The notes under the pieces: model-generated
Database searches by the model: none
Told to the model about the DNA's origin: nothing
What the model saw: only the letters and a program-made list of their open reading frames with translations
Program-made: the position numbers and the translations under genes
Part shown: positions 36,141 to 46,900 of the stretch, in pieces
Position numbering within the stretch: position 1 is the first letter of the stretch
Layout: every line of letters starts with the position of its first letter
Assembly: GCA_022829145.1 (NCBI GenBank)
Contig: CM040755.1
Coordinates: 22,763,563 to 22,827,562, forward strand
Direction: 5' to 3'
From: Albula goreensis
Lineage: Eukaryota; Chordata; Actinopteri; Albuliformes; Albulidae
DNA: 64,000 bases

Positions 36141-36299
36141 GCAGGGCCCGCTGCTCTCTCTGGCTCAGGGGGAGGGGGTGAAGAGGGGTCTGGTTTGAGG
36201 TTTTTTAGGGGCAGTATCTGCTATTTTTAGGAGAGGCTTGAAAAGACCCCCCCACCAGTGCAAGAACAAAAGAGGTTCCGGATACAATGCATGGAGCAG

Positions 36300-36430
36300 C
36301 CATGATAGTATTCCTGAACCTTCACCTCTTCTATTACTGCAGCAGAATAGCTCGAGAGCGTGAATGCCACGCGCTTCCTTTCTTTCTAACAGTAATGGCT
36401 GTCATTAATATTCAGCCTTAAAACACTTGT
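36300..36430. promoter_or_regulatory. Short candidate regulatory element
   Basis: Complex patch including CTCGAGAGCGTGAATGCC, CACGCGCTTCC and GGCTGTCATTAATATTCAGCC, the last with an ATTAAT core flanked by GGCTG/CAGCC. Confidence 0.3.
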
Positions 36431-36619
36431 ACAAATTTTCCTTCTTATTTTTCAAATTATTTTAAGGGGGTCTCTGACAGTATTTGTGACTGTGAGCTGA
36501 AACTGTGTAACAGAATGTATGCTAAACATTACATACTACAGGCCAATGAGACTCACCCCTTCAAGGATACAGGTGAGGTGATTTGGATCCAAACAAAGAG
36601 GGAGAGATTCAATACAAAA

Positions 36620-36634
36620 AAAAAAAAAAATCTG
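36620..36634. repeat. Poly(A) run
   Basis: About 14-15 A interrupted by nothing; no retroposed gene recognised beside it. Confidence 0.6.
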
Positions 36635-36692
36635 ACCTCATGGCACCAGTTAGTGGAGCCTCCCTTCCTTTACTGTACATTTAAAGTGATTA

Positions 36693-36745
36693 GAATGTAT
36701 TAATTTAGCAGATATTCTTATGCAGAGTGACATATGTAACCACTG
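36693..36745 (-). mobile_element. L2-type LINE tail remnant
   Basis: AATGTATTAATTTAGCAGAT followed by ATTCTTATGCAGAGTGACAT matches the fish L2 3' tail word order (ACATTTAGCAGACGCTCTTATCCAGAGCGAC) with several substitutions, in the same orientation as the tail at 7226. No coding part remains. Confidence 0.55.
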
Positions 36746-37189
36746 CTGCTAGGGTTTTAAGAACACAACTGCTCAAGGTGTAATTTGCACATCACAGGCT
36801 AAAATGTGATGTCCTGTTTTAAATGTAATAGGGAAGTTATTATTATGGATTACCCTCTTAGTAGAAACGACAGAAATAATTCACATTGTGCAGTTTTCTG
36901 CAGTAATCATGGGAAGGGGATATTAAGCAGTGTACATGTGCCATTTTTTTTACATACTTAACATGTACATTGTGTAACATTCATACATGTGTGTGGGTAA
37001 TTTTTATCTCACTCAGTGTATTAAGGTATACTTTTGTGTATCACTGTATGTAATAGAAAAGCTAAAGATAAATTTGAATAACTGTTCAATTATATGGAAG
37101 TTTGAAAGCCCTTTTTAAAGTCATTGTACTTACTGCATAAATAATAATGCCAAAAATAACTGACATGCCAACCATTAATGTGTGGCCAG
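36746..37189. other. Non-coding stretch
   Basis: AT-rich; possibly more decayed LINE 3' sequence after the tail remnant, but not recognisable. Confidence 0.3.
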
Positions 37190-37470
37190 TATCATAGGAA
37201 AAGATGCCCATGTGGTGTGATTAAGTCATTTACAACTATTGATCCGATAACCAAACTGGGAGCTTTAACCTGTCCAGCCTGGCGGGGAGTTTCTGGGAAA
37301 ATGCTGACGCCCTCCGGGACTTTCCTTTTGCTTCTAGCGATCTGAACGAGGCGCAGCAGACAGGCTGGTCTGACCCCAGTCTGCCGCTGCAGCACTCTGT
37401 ACATCTGACTCCTGTTTGTGTGTTTACAAAGACAAAATAACATTTGTTTAAATTTGTCATTCATAGTTGA
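37190..37470. promoter_or_regulatory. Candidate conserved non-coding element
   Basis: Complex island: TGATTAAGTCATTTAC, CTATTGATCCGATAACC, GGGAGCTTTAACCTG, GCGATCTGAACGAGGCGC. Both strands have open frames over the same bases, which argues against coding. ATTGATC/TGATTAAG words are PBX/homeodomain-like. Confidence 0.4.
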
Positions 37471-37562
37471 AGATCACAAACTGTATTACAGACACTGCCT
37501 GCTCCAGGTCTAAATGTTGCAACAACAACAACAACAAAAACATCTGATATAGGTAAATAATG

Positions 37563-37914
37563 AATGATAAATAAACAAAATAGGAATACATGAGTAGGAA
37601 ATGAAAACAGTGGACTCTTTATTTTGTAAAGATAATATTACATGCTCTAAAAGAGCATTTCACTGGTTGATAATTTACTGCACTAGCAGTGTTCTATTTT
37701 GCTGCACTTTGTATGTTGCATGTAACCATGCAGAATTCATCCAGTATGAACACAAGCAAATTTGTTTTGGTAAATCGCAAGGAGAACACCATTGAAAATG
37801 CCAATGCAAAGGTAGTAGTGTAATTAGATGTATCATGTTTCAGTATCATGTATCTATTTCATTTTCTTACATACAGTATGTATGTATGTATGTATGTATG
37901 AACACCTGCTCTTT
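37563..37914 (+). repeat. Direct duplication, copy 1
   Basis: Starts AATGATAAATAAACAAAATA and ends at GAACACCTGCTCTTT. It matches the copy at 39895-40230 almost base for base, with about four or five substitutions. It carries 4 extra bases (CATG) near 37717 and a longer (TATG)n run at 37878-37900. Flanks on both sides differ. The unit is not a repeat family I recognise, and it has no terminal inverted repeats or poly(A). Confidence 0.9.
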
Positions 37915-37980
37915 CTGACTGCAGTTTCTGCCCTCTTCTGCATTGTGAAATCCCTGGGAGGGGTTTTTATTTGTTCCCCA

Positions 37981-38074
37981 GATGTGATGGGCAGGGTGTG
38001 TGTGTGTTCAGCACCCTGGATGTGATGGGCAGGGTGTGTGTGTGTGTTCAGCACCCTGGATGAAATGGGCAGGG

Positions 38075-38117
<43 letters not shown>

Positions 38118-38122
38118 CAGCA
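37981..38122. repeat. Three-copy minisatellite with nested GT expansion
   Basis: Units at 37981-38018 (38 bases), 38019-38058 (40) and 38059-38122 (64) share the frame GATGTGATGGGCAGGG, then (TG)n, then TTCAGCACCCTG. The GT block inside grows from unit 1 to unit 3, where it reaches about 22 GT units. Confidence 0.9.
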
Positions 38123-38124
38123 CA

Positions 38125-38380
38125 CAGCTGGCTGCTGTAAATCAGTGTGAGCTCTGGCCCCTCTGCAGAAGCTGGGTCTGTGTTATTCCCCCCTTCAGAC
38201 AGGGCTGGCCACGGGCTTCCTAATGGAGCATCATTCCTTTTCCTCCGCTCACGCCTCAGGAGCCGTGTGTTTTAAAACGCCTTTAGCATCCCGAACCTGC
38301 CTCAGATCACAACGCATCTGCGGGCTGGAGGGGGTATTCCTGAGCCCTGGGAATTACGCCTCCTCCGAAAACCAGCCCTT
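38125..38380. promoter_or_regulatory. Candidate regulatory island
   Basis: GC-balanced, CpG-containing sequence after the minisatellite: GGCTGCTGTAAATCAGTGTG, GGGCTTCCTAATGGAGCATC, TTTAAAACGCCTTTAGC, GGGAATTACGCCTCC. No splice-flanked exon within it. Confidence 0.33.
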
Positions 38381-38481
38381 ACACCTGTGTGTGCTGTTGT
38401 TGGAGAGCGTCTCTCTCTTTCTCCCTCTCTCTCTCTCTCCTCTCCATTTCTCACTCTGAAACAAAACCCCTACCTTTGCAG

Positions 38482-38547
38482 ATCCCCCTTTGCTCTGAAG
38501 TGGTCCCTGGGAAACCTTTAGTCCTCTCTGGACACTTTCATTACTCA
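38482..38547 (+). CDS. Possible 66-base cassette exon
   Basis: Acceptor CCCCTACCTTTGCAG ends at 38481 and donor TCA|GTAAAG starts at 38548, both close to consensus. The 22 codons between them are open in phase 0 at both ends and read IPLCSEVVPGKPLVLSGHF plus HYS. Phase and strand agree with the exons at 26508 and 43445. The region is C/T-rich, so chance acceptors are common, and the peptide was not recognised. It would be a frame-neutral cassette in the same inferred gene. Confidence 0.32.
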
Positions 38548-39894
38548 GTAAAGTATTCATGGCAGAGCAGAGAAGCTCAAGTCCACCCAGATGAATGACT
38601 CCTCATTGTTTCTGCTTGTTTTCAAACATACTCTCAACTGAATAATAGTCAGGGGTGAAAGGGTTAAATTATCCAGGGCAAAAGGGAATTTGACCAGAAT
38701 GGCCTGTTCCTCTCCTCTCCTGTCCCCTCCCTTGATCTCTCTCTCAGTCTTTCTGATCTATATGGGCAGTGTAACTGCTCGCATGGACCAGTGGAGGACT
38801 CTGTGAAGACTGAGGCCTGCATCCAGTCTCACCACTGTCCACACATCACATATACAGAATCAGTCATTTCAACAGCTACTGACTGCATATGATTGTGGAG
38901 GCTGGTAGAAAACACCACGCTTAATGATTGCTTGTTTCTCAAAGTTGAGATTGACCTTGTGGAAAAATATGAATGGAGACCTAAGAGTATCTGTGCAAGA
39001 TAGGCTCTCCTTTTGAAAGACAGCAGAGCTGGACATTTAGACATGAGTCCAGCTCACTCACCCCACCTTTTTTGTGTCATATGTCTATGTGAGTAGAGAT
39101 CACATTTCTGTTACAATTTATGAAAATCTTTACATTTTAGAGTGTGCCTCTTCTGCTTTCATACTGAAATTGACTTAGGCTAAACTGTTATTAATTTTAA
39201 GTGAAGGGGCTGCAGCATAATAAATGTTGTTTTTGTTTTTAACTTGACTCACAGTCATAGACTTCTTGTGTTCTTGCCATCAGTAGTATAAACTGTTATC
39301 TTGTGTGTGCTTTCATGCTGGCTGACACTGGCAGGGCCAGAGGTGTAGCTGGCTCTTCTCTGCAATGATCCACTTATTGTTTTCGTTTCTGTTTCCAAAT
39401 GAAAAAAAGGGCATTCATCATTCTGTTGACCTGTGAGATCATGGCTGAATGTACTCCTTTAAAAAATAAAGCAAAAAAACGGGCTTTTAAATAAGATAAA
39501 TTGTAAACAAACCCAAGCCAGCCCTTTGATAGGGCTTGCCAAGAGATTTACCTTGCCCTGTGGCAAGTAATATTTCTTGAACTGAGTTTAAATTTCAAGT
39601 GTCTTGGGTTTATGTAAACCTGGAACAAAAGGCAGCCGGTCTCAGAACAGCAAATATTATCTGCTTTTAGGGCAAGATGTCAAGATTAGGTTTCTGTTGT
39701 CTCAAATGTGAGAGCAAGGACTGTCTGGCAAACTCCTGCATGTCATTTTAAGTATTTCTATCTATTGATATTTTGCTGACATGCTACAAACCCATGTTTG
39801 CATGCACTGCTTAAAGGAAGAGATCAGCTTAAATTTCATTCTTTATTTCTAATAACTATTTCATCATATTGCATCTAAAAAAATAATAAATAAC
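38548..39894. other. Non-coding stretch between the duplicate copies
   Basis: No gene supported. A CT-rich tract is at 38700-38750. The piece 39480-39700 (AAGCCAGCCCTTTGATAGGG, GGCAAGTAATATTTC) is complex but has no strong signal. Confidence 0.35.
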
Positions 39895-40230
39895 AATGAT
39901 AAATAAACAAAATAGGAATACATGAGTAGGAAATGAAAACAGTGGACTCTTTATTTTGTAAAGATAATATTACATGCTCTAAAAGGGCATTTGACTGGTT
40001 GATAATTTACTGCACTAGCAGTGTTCTATTTTGCTGCACTTTGCATGTTGTAACCATGCAGAATTCATCCAGTATGAACACAAGCAAATTTGTTTTGGTA
40101 AATCGCAAGGAGAACACCATTGAAAATGCCAATGCAAAGGTAGTAGTGTAATTAGATGTATCATGTTTCAGTATCATGTATCTATTTCATTTTCTTACAT
40201 ACAGTATGTATGGATGAACACCTGTTCTTT
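39895..40230 (+). repeat. Direct duplication, copy 2
   Basis: Same orientation as copy 1, starting 2332 bases downstream of its start. It has the short form at both length differences: it lacks CATG near 40050 and has only two TATG-type units before GATGAACACCTGTTCTTT. Preceded by AAAAAAATAATAAATAAC, unlike copy 1. Confidence 0.9.
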
Positions 40231-40874
40231 CATCTGCTCAACTAAAAAAGACTAAATACATCTTACTATTGTTCTGCTGTTATATTTGTACGCTTTTTGA
40301 AAACAGACATAGTAAGTTATCGTACGTAATCAGCATCCAAACACATCTGTTAATCCAAATGACCACATAAAACAATTGTTACAAAATTTGCAATGCTGTA
40401 TATAAAATGAGATGAAGAAAAACATAAAAATGTAATTGCTTATCATAAGTTTATACAAGTATCACAAGTATATATTATTTTCTTTTTCATAAAAAAAAGG
40501 AAACTGAGGAGACTATGCTGTAGACATTTATACCTTTGAAAAAAAGAATGGCTAATTTCATAGAGGGTAATATTATGATTTATAATTTATGATTATAATG
40601 CTGTTGATCACTGAGTGATGGAGGTCAGAGGAGGCCTTGATGCCTGCCACTGACTCTGGATTGTGTGGAGGAATTTGTGTGCCTCACTGCCATTTATGAA
40701 ACAGCTATGGTATAATAACAGTCTCCGGTTGTCAAATAAAATAGTAACCTATATTCCTGCTGCCTAACAAATGTTTAAATAATAATGATAATGAGAATTC
40801 ATACTCATAATAGTTATCTGTGAGACCAAATATCATACATAAAAATTGATGATTGCCTTCTTACACCATTTCAG
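40231..40874. other. AT-rich non-coding stretch
   Basis: No gene supported. The patch at 40610-40690 (GGAGGTCAGAGGAGGCC) is GC-richer. Confidence 0.35.
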
Positions 40875-40999
40875 TTAATACTGCCTTTGACCTGAATGCA
40901 GTCATACCCATGAAGACAATTTTAATTTCATTTCCATTTGTAGTAAGTCTCTGCTGTGGCGATATGTACTCCATGCTAACCATCCGGACAGCATTCCTG
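40875..40999 (+). CDS. Exon-like segment, strand and status uncertain
   Basis: Acceptor ACACCATTTCAG ends at 40874; donor CTG|GTAAGC starts at 41000, with another GTAAGT at 40942. The plus-strand frame is hydrophobic (NTAFDLNAVIPMKTILISFP then FVVSLCCGDMYSM), resembling a membrane segment. The minus strand is also open over the same bases with equally protein-like residues (LPLWNGDEGRVLTRNAVRM). Its phase (1 in, 0 out) does not match the other pieces. Either reading, or a non-coding conserved element, is possible. Confidence 0.18.
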
Positions 41000-41139
41000 G
41001 TAAGCACTCTTCCCTCATCCCCATTCCAGAGAGGCAGCTCTGTCACCTGATGATCCACTTAAAATGGAATGAGAATAGGAGAGCGAAAAGAAACCGAACG
41101 GTCCTGCTATCGTCAAAAACAGACCTTTTTTGTTACGTT

Positions 41140-41310
41140 TTGTCTTTTCCCCCCACCATCCTTTTCTTTAATCTCATTGATGAAGTCTCGGCAGGTCGAG
41201 GCATGCTCTCACCAACTGCAATTTCGCCGCGCCATATGCGTCTCACACGAAAGATAGCAGAGAGGAATTGGGCCTGGTTGGAACACCGGGACTCAACATA
41301 GAGGGAGAGA
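41140..41310. promoter_or_regulatory. Candidate conserved non-coding element
   Basis: CpG-bearing patch with CTTTAATCTCATTGATGAAG, CTCGGCAGGTCGAGGC (a near-palindrome), TTTCGCCGCGCCATATGCG and ACACGAAAGATAGC, within AT-rich DNA. Several frames are open but none is splice-bounded. Confidence 0.35.
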
Positions 41311-42197
41311 GAGGCGGGTGAAAAAAGCACAAGATAAAATGTATGTACTTGTGTGTGTATGTACTGGTATAATGGACTTCAGTTCACTCCCAAACCTTGA
41401 CTTGTGTTGGACTTTTCAAATTCCTGTGCAGTGTTGCTTAGCCCCTGCATTGAGGGTTCTAAAAATTATTTAAATTAAATTAAAGTGATAGAATTAATTT
41501 ATCAATGAGCAGGAATGCTAATAAGCCAATAACAGGAGCAAAATGTTACTTTCAGCTGGTCCTTAGTTAGATGTGATGGGAGATCAGGTGTGCCCTGTCT
41601 GCTGCGTAGCCTTTCATGCTCTTTTACTACCTTGGCTTGTTCAGCTCTTACAGGTGTAATGTGTTCTATGAGATAACAATTATGTTACCCATTCTGAATT
41701 TAAAAAGAATCATTTTAATGTACACGCCATAGAATGGGACTCCATAATGTTCACTGACGAATTGATCATCGGAATCCTATTTTATGATCATTGTTTTGCA
41801 TAGCTTTTTATATTTTAACTTAGTGACATAATTGCCAAGGAATGCTTGTTTTTCTTGTAATATTTTATTGATGAAAAACTGACAAGATATTTTATCAAAC
41901 TTAAATGTTGGGAGATTTTAGTTTGTTTTGGTTCCAGCATCTTATAATTCGGAACAGAAAAGATAATGATTCCAAATCACATGAAATGAATTGAAGTTAT
42001 GTGGATTATGGTTGTGTAGAATAATTAAATTTGGGTCAGAAGCTGGCTCTGGGCTCAAAGAGAGTGACCCACAGCTCAGTCAAAACATCAGTCTGCACTT
42101 TCACTTCACTGAGCACAGACCCAGCCAGCTCCTCTTTAACCTTCAGTCAGGTTTGCCCCTGCTCTCAATACAAGCCTTCTGTTTCCATGTCACCTAC
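41311..42197. other. AT-rich non-coding stretch
   Basis: No gene seen; AAATTATTTAAATTAAATTAA-type words near 41463. Confidence 0.35.
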
Positions 42198-42216
42198 GTG
42201 TGTGTGTGCATGTGTG

Positions 42217-42275
<59 letters not shown>
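42198..42275. repeat. (GT)n microsatellite
   Basis: About 78 bases of GT with two GCAT interruptions near the start; the final perfect block is at 42219-42275. Confidence 0.92.
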
Positions 42276-42277
<2 letters not shown>

Positions 42278-43444
42278 GTATCCAATGGTCACACTACATT
42301 CCCATATAAATACAGAAACTTATATGTAAGTAGTGTTTAAAGAATATTTAATGAATTATAGAAAAATGTGGCTGTGGGCAGTTCTTAAAGGTGGATATGA
42401 ACCATAAATATGTTTTTCCATGATGTATTAAATTTGACTTGAATCCTTTGAAGTTGGTGTGCTGAATGGAACAAACAGTTCCACAGCTTGCTTTTGATTA
42501 CACTCTATTTTTACCCCAGTGAAATAGGGTGAAAATCAGGGTTAATGTTACCCTTTTACAGTATTTTAATTATAATAATTGTACTATCTATAATAATATA
42601 TTAAGCTCATAATAGGCAGTATATTCTATTTTACTTGTGATTATGGCACAAAAAATAAGATGGGTTCATCGAAAATTATAATAGAATACTGACTATGACT
42701 ATAGTGGTTCAGAATTTCAGAAACTGATTTTTGACAGCATCTGATTTCATAAAATGAAATAATGTTGCAGAATATAAAACAGAACATCAAAATATTGCAG
42801 TATAGCATCCAAACCATTCCTTGGTTAAGCAGAAAAAAACCCACCTAATTTATTTTTCTGCTGGTTTACTAATATTTGTGTACTCAAATGTTTATTGTAA
42901 TCAAATGCTTTCTATGTTAAAATTTGAAAAACATATTGTGTGTTGAATGGCTCATGACATATACTTTGTTATGACAACAAAATATAACTAACTATTGTCA
43001 ATGTAGAGTAATGATAATATTAAGCATCATCATCATCCCCCATAATATTCCATGAGGAATAATTGACTTTTCATTTGACATAACTGGTTAAATAAAGGTT
43101 AAAAAAACTTTTTAAAAAATCAAATAATTTTAATAAACGGTTTTCCCCATTTCCTCTCATTTTCATAAAAGTTAGAATTACAAGGTTTAAAGTATTTGTA
43201 ACACTGATGCGTTTGTGTAACATTCATGCTCCTCCAGCAGAAATAGCCTGTAGCCCTCGGGACTCGATCAGTCTGAGAGCACCTTCAAAATTCACTTAGT
43301 TTGTACTGAGGGGAGAAAGCTGAGACGTCACAGGGTATCAATTCAAATATTGACATAATTTGACAGTTCCTTTAAGATGTAATGTAAGACTTGGGGAGGT
43401 ACATGGAGTAGTTAAGCAGATAGTGGTGATCTCTCTTTCATCAG
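42276..43444. other. AT-rich non-coding stretch with a possible LINE tail
   Basis: No gene. At about 43079-43117 ATAACTGGTTAAATAAAGGTT followed by A-rich sequence resembles the 3' terminal words of fish retroposons. Nothing coding precedes it, so this is weak. Confidence 0.3.
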
Positions 43445-43495
43445 GAGAGCAGGAGCACTAATGCCTGTGATTACGACCAGCCGGAGAAGGCGCAG
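43445..43495 (+). CDS. Possible 51-base micro-exon
   Basis: Acceptor GATCTCTCTTTCATCAG ends at 43444. The 17 codons read ESRSTNACDYDQPEKAQ, open in phase 0 at both ends, followed by GCGCAG|GTGCTG. CAG|GT is standard at the border, but the rest of the donor is weak. The peptide is hydrophilic and contains CpGs in third positions. It matches the phase of the exons at 26508, 38482 and 58490. A longer exon reading through to 43508 (TTTCAG|GTCCAC) is the alternative. Not recognised. Confidence 0.35.
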
Positions 43496-43912
43496 GTGCT
43501 GGGTTTCAGGTCCACTGAAACCCATACGGGCCTTAGCTTTGTTTCACAGCCCATTTTCAGGTCAGGTCCCCTCAGCTCTCAGCTCTGCCACGGACAGTTT
43601 TTCTCATTAGAATCATTTTCAGTTTTTAGACATAGTCAGTCCTCAAAAACTGTAATAAAACAACAACAACAAAACATATGTACATGTATATGGGTATTTC
43701 AGTCATAAATAGCAACCTCTGTAAAAGTCGCACTTTGTGCCTCGGTATATATCAATATCCTATGTTGACTGAAAATGATTATTGTTTGTTTATGTCATTA
43801 TTTCATATTTGTTTGCTAAAAAAGAATATTCATTTTGTCATTCAAAAACAATTGAAGGACAGAATTTAGCAGATTAATTGAATGTAGACAAAGCAGGATG
43901 AGCACGTGATCA

Positions 43913-43913
<1 letters not shown>

Positions 43914-43953
<40 letters not shown>
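43914..43953. repeat. (CTG)13 trinucleotide repeat
   Basis: Perfect CTG (CAG on the other strand), 13 units, preceded by GATCAG and followed by CGCACAATGATG. No splice-bounded frame shows it to be translated, so it appears intronic or intergenic. Confidence 0.93.
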
Positions 43954-46900
43954 GCACAATGATGACACATGTACTTGACATTGAGCGTGTCATTTTCCCA
44001 TGCTGCCACAGGCCATCTGCAGGAAGGGTCTGTATGGCAGATGTTTTCCTGCTTTAGTTTTGGGCCAGACTGGTGACCCTGCCCTGTCCAGACCTGAACT
44101 TTGACCCTGCGGGTTTTGTTAAAATGCTTTCACACGAAAGGCCAAGGCTGGTCCACTCCCTCACAGTGCAGCGCTGTTGCCATCCAGGCCAGATGGGAGA
44201 AACCCATGTTCACAGGTGATTGGCTTCTTAAGAACATGCATAGTTCCAAATTTTATGTTTGGTTAAAACCCAGATGCAGTATTTTGGTGTGACAATATAT
44301 TTTTGTGTGTTGGGTGTATTCGTGAGTTTGAGTGCATGTGTGTGTATATAAATATAAATTTTATAATTATGCTTTTATATCATACCCATATTGAAAAAAG
44401 TGACAAAAATAGCTGATATATCACTCCATGATATCAGTGTTCACTAACCTAATGATGTTTTGTTGTAATTTTTGTTATTGTATTATGAATGCAAAATATT
44501 TCTATTTATAGAAATATCAGAAATATCAGAATATTTTAAGCTCACAAAGTTTGAGCTGAATACTTTCGGATCAGATGTATATGTATAATATACAGATATA
44601 AAGAAAAAGAAAGAAAAAATGTATATGCTAAAATATATAAAAATATATATTTCTGTAAGACAATCTTATCAGATAAAAAATAAAATGACCGCATTTCCTT
44701 ACTTTTTATTGTTGTAATTCAGGAATAATCAGATTCTACTTTTCCTAGTCTATGTGCCCATGCACCAAACTGAGGTAAATAAACTATGGATACAAAAGTA
44801 GCACACTTTAATTAAAAAGAACTAAGTGTGTTTACATGTTTGTTTTACATACAGATAAAAACAAATATTAATAATATTAGATATTTTATTTTACTGTTAA
44901 ATAAAATATGTTCGTAAAGAATCCTGTGAATAGGCTGTGAATAAATGCAGGTGTTGAATTACTTTGGTGTACTTGCTCATGTTTCCCCAAAATCTTTGAA
45001 AAAGTGTTATCTGTTTCTGTTTGAAGCTGAGTGGAGGCGTACTGCACATGATCAAGTGGACAACAAAAATTTCAGTCATTTATGTTCATGTGGTTAGACG
45101 TGAAAGAAGATAATGTCTGTACAATGCATAATGCTCCCAAAATGTAATAAAAAAAAATAAAGACAACTAGCATCAGGTAATGTAGTATCTTTACCATCAG
45201 GTTCTTCATATAAATTAACTTTCATCAGAGAGATTCTGGTTTAAATTATTTTAAAGTAAAAGATTAGAGAGTGTTTGTCTACCAAAACAATCAAAAACAA
45301 ATTCTATTCTGCCATATAATTATGCCATTTCATTCAAATCAAGCTCCTGTATCAGTTGCTTACCCACTGCCATGAGTGGACACTCTGTGATGAGTACCTG
45401 ACTATTCCCCACTGGCTGGGTTTTAAAACAGGACTTTTCAAGGAAATTCTAAATCAGGAATAAAGTTCCAATCAGATGCAGATGTTAAAAGGTGGCAGTT
45501 AAAGAGTGAATCCTTTTTTTTGGAGCTTTGTGTGAACATAAAGATAGCTATGGTGAAAATCAAGTGCTGTTGGCCTGTGTTGATTGTTTTCTCTGCAGTT
45601 CCTTATCTCTGTTGAATTAAAGGTTGGGACCATTGTTTGCCAGTCCTTGCTAATTTAAGACTATTCTACTGGCATAGATGAAAAGTCTAAGGGTGACACA
45701 GCTTTCACTACTCAGACTCCAAGAGCCTGCCAAAAAGGATTTTTTCCTATGTATTTTTTTGATGTCAGGGTTTAAATTACTTATAAAAATGCTGCTTTAC
45801 TGATTTCTCTGTCATATAAAATATATTTTTTCTTGTCCTGTAAATGATTATATGAATACAGTTATTAATAAATGAAAATATAAAATAATAAAAGTATAAA
45901 AGTGTTATTAGGTTAAGGATTATTAAGGGGATGTTGGTGTGGTGTGGGTGTGGGAACCGAAGGAGAGTGCATAAGGGCCGGTGCTGGCCAATGAAAAGAG
46001 TTGCCAGGCTGATTTTAAACATCCAAGCCAACATGATGTAATTTGTGCGCCAAAAAAGCCAGAACCATGAAATGAAATGACCAAAATAAAATAGCAGCCA
46101 TCTCAACCATGCTCTATGTAAAACAACAACTGCCAACTGGCATCTTACAACAAAGAAATCACAAAGGAAACACACATGTGACTACGCAGAAAGCAGGCCA
46201 TCTTAATGTCCACATTCAGTCTACATTTGTTATTTTAGAAAAAAAAAACCCACAATACTTACTGGCTTTTCAGGCTCACGAGTCAATAGGAAGTGAGTGA
46301 CATTTCAGCCAATTCAGGTGACAAAGCCCAAATGGAGGTACAGAGGACTGTGGGTGTGTGGGAGCTGGGACAGGCTTTGAGAGAGGGTAAAGTGACCTGG
46401 ACTCGGATACTCCCTTTAACACATACATTATTATCTTCCATCACATTCTCCAGGATTTCTCTCAGCTTATCTCGGCCTTTCAGCCACAAAAACATCTCCT
46501 GTGCAGTCAGTGTACTTTTATACAGCACTTTGCTTTGATTTAAATGGGTTTAACATTAGAATGCCAAACATATTCAGTGGATTGTGCTCATTTTACAATA
46601 TCAAATTTTTATATTTCAGCAAATATCTTTTTTAGATCAGAATTATATCAATTATAATTCTGGCAATGTGCAGCACTAGATTTTACAGAGTAACAGTATA
46701 GATGTGTTGTCTGTTTGCCACTTTTTGTATTTCTTTGTGAAGCTCAGGACAGAATGATGCATGCAGATGCACAGGCATGTATTGATAGCATCTACTTTGT
46801 GCTATCTTGATTAGCCCTGATGTGTGCCCTGTCTGGTTACACAAGTATAATAGTAATTTCAGATGTAGGTGGAAGAGGGAGAGGGCACAGACAGTGTTGT

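Noticed and set aside
43079-43117. Retroposon-like tail (GGTTAAATAAAGGTT plus A-rich)
   Set aside because: No element body upstream; kept only as a note within the surrounding stretch.
44496-44517. Perfect AT hairpin with 9-base arms
   Set aside because: Short AT-rich inverted repeats are common in such sequence; no other support.
45599-45622. 24-base micro-exon after CTCTGCAG
   Set aside because: Only eight codons and a poor donor (GTTGGG); not enough to support.
45777-46175. 132-codon hydrophobic minus-strand frame
   Set aside because: AT-rich DNA gives F/I/Y/L-rich frames by chance; no acceptor, donor or domain.
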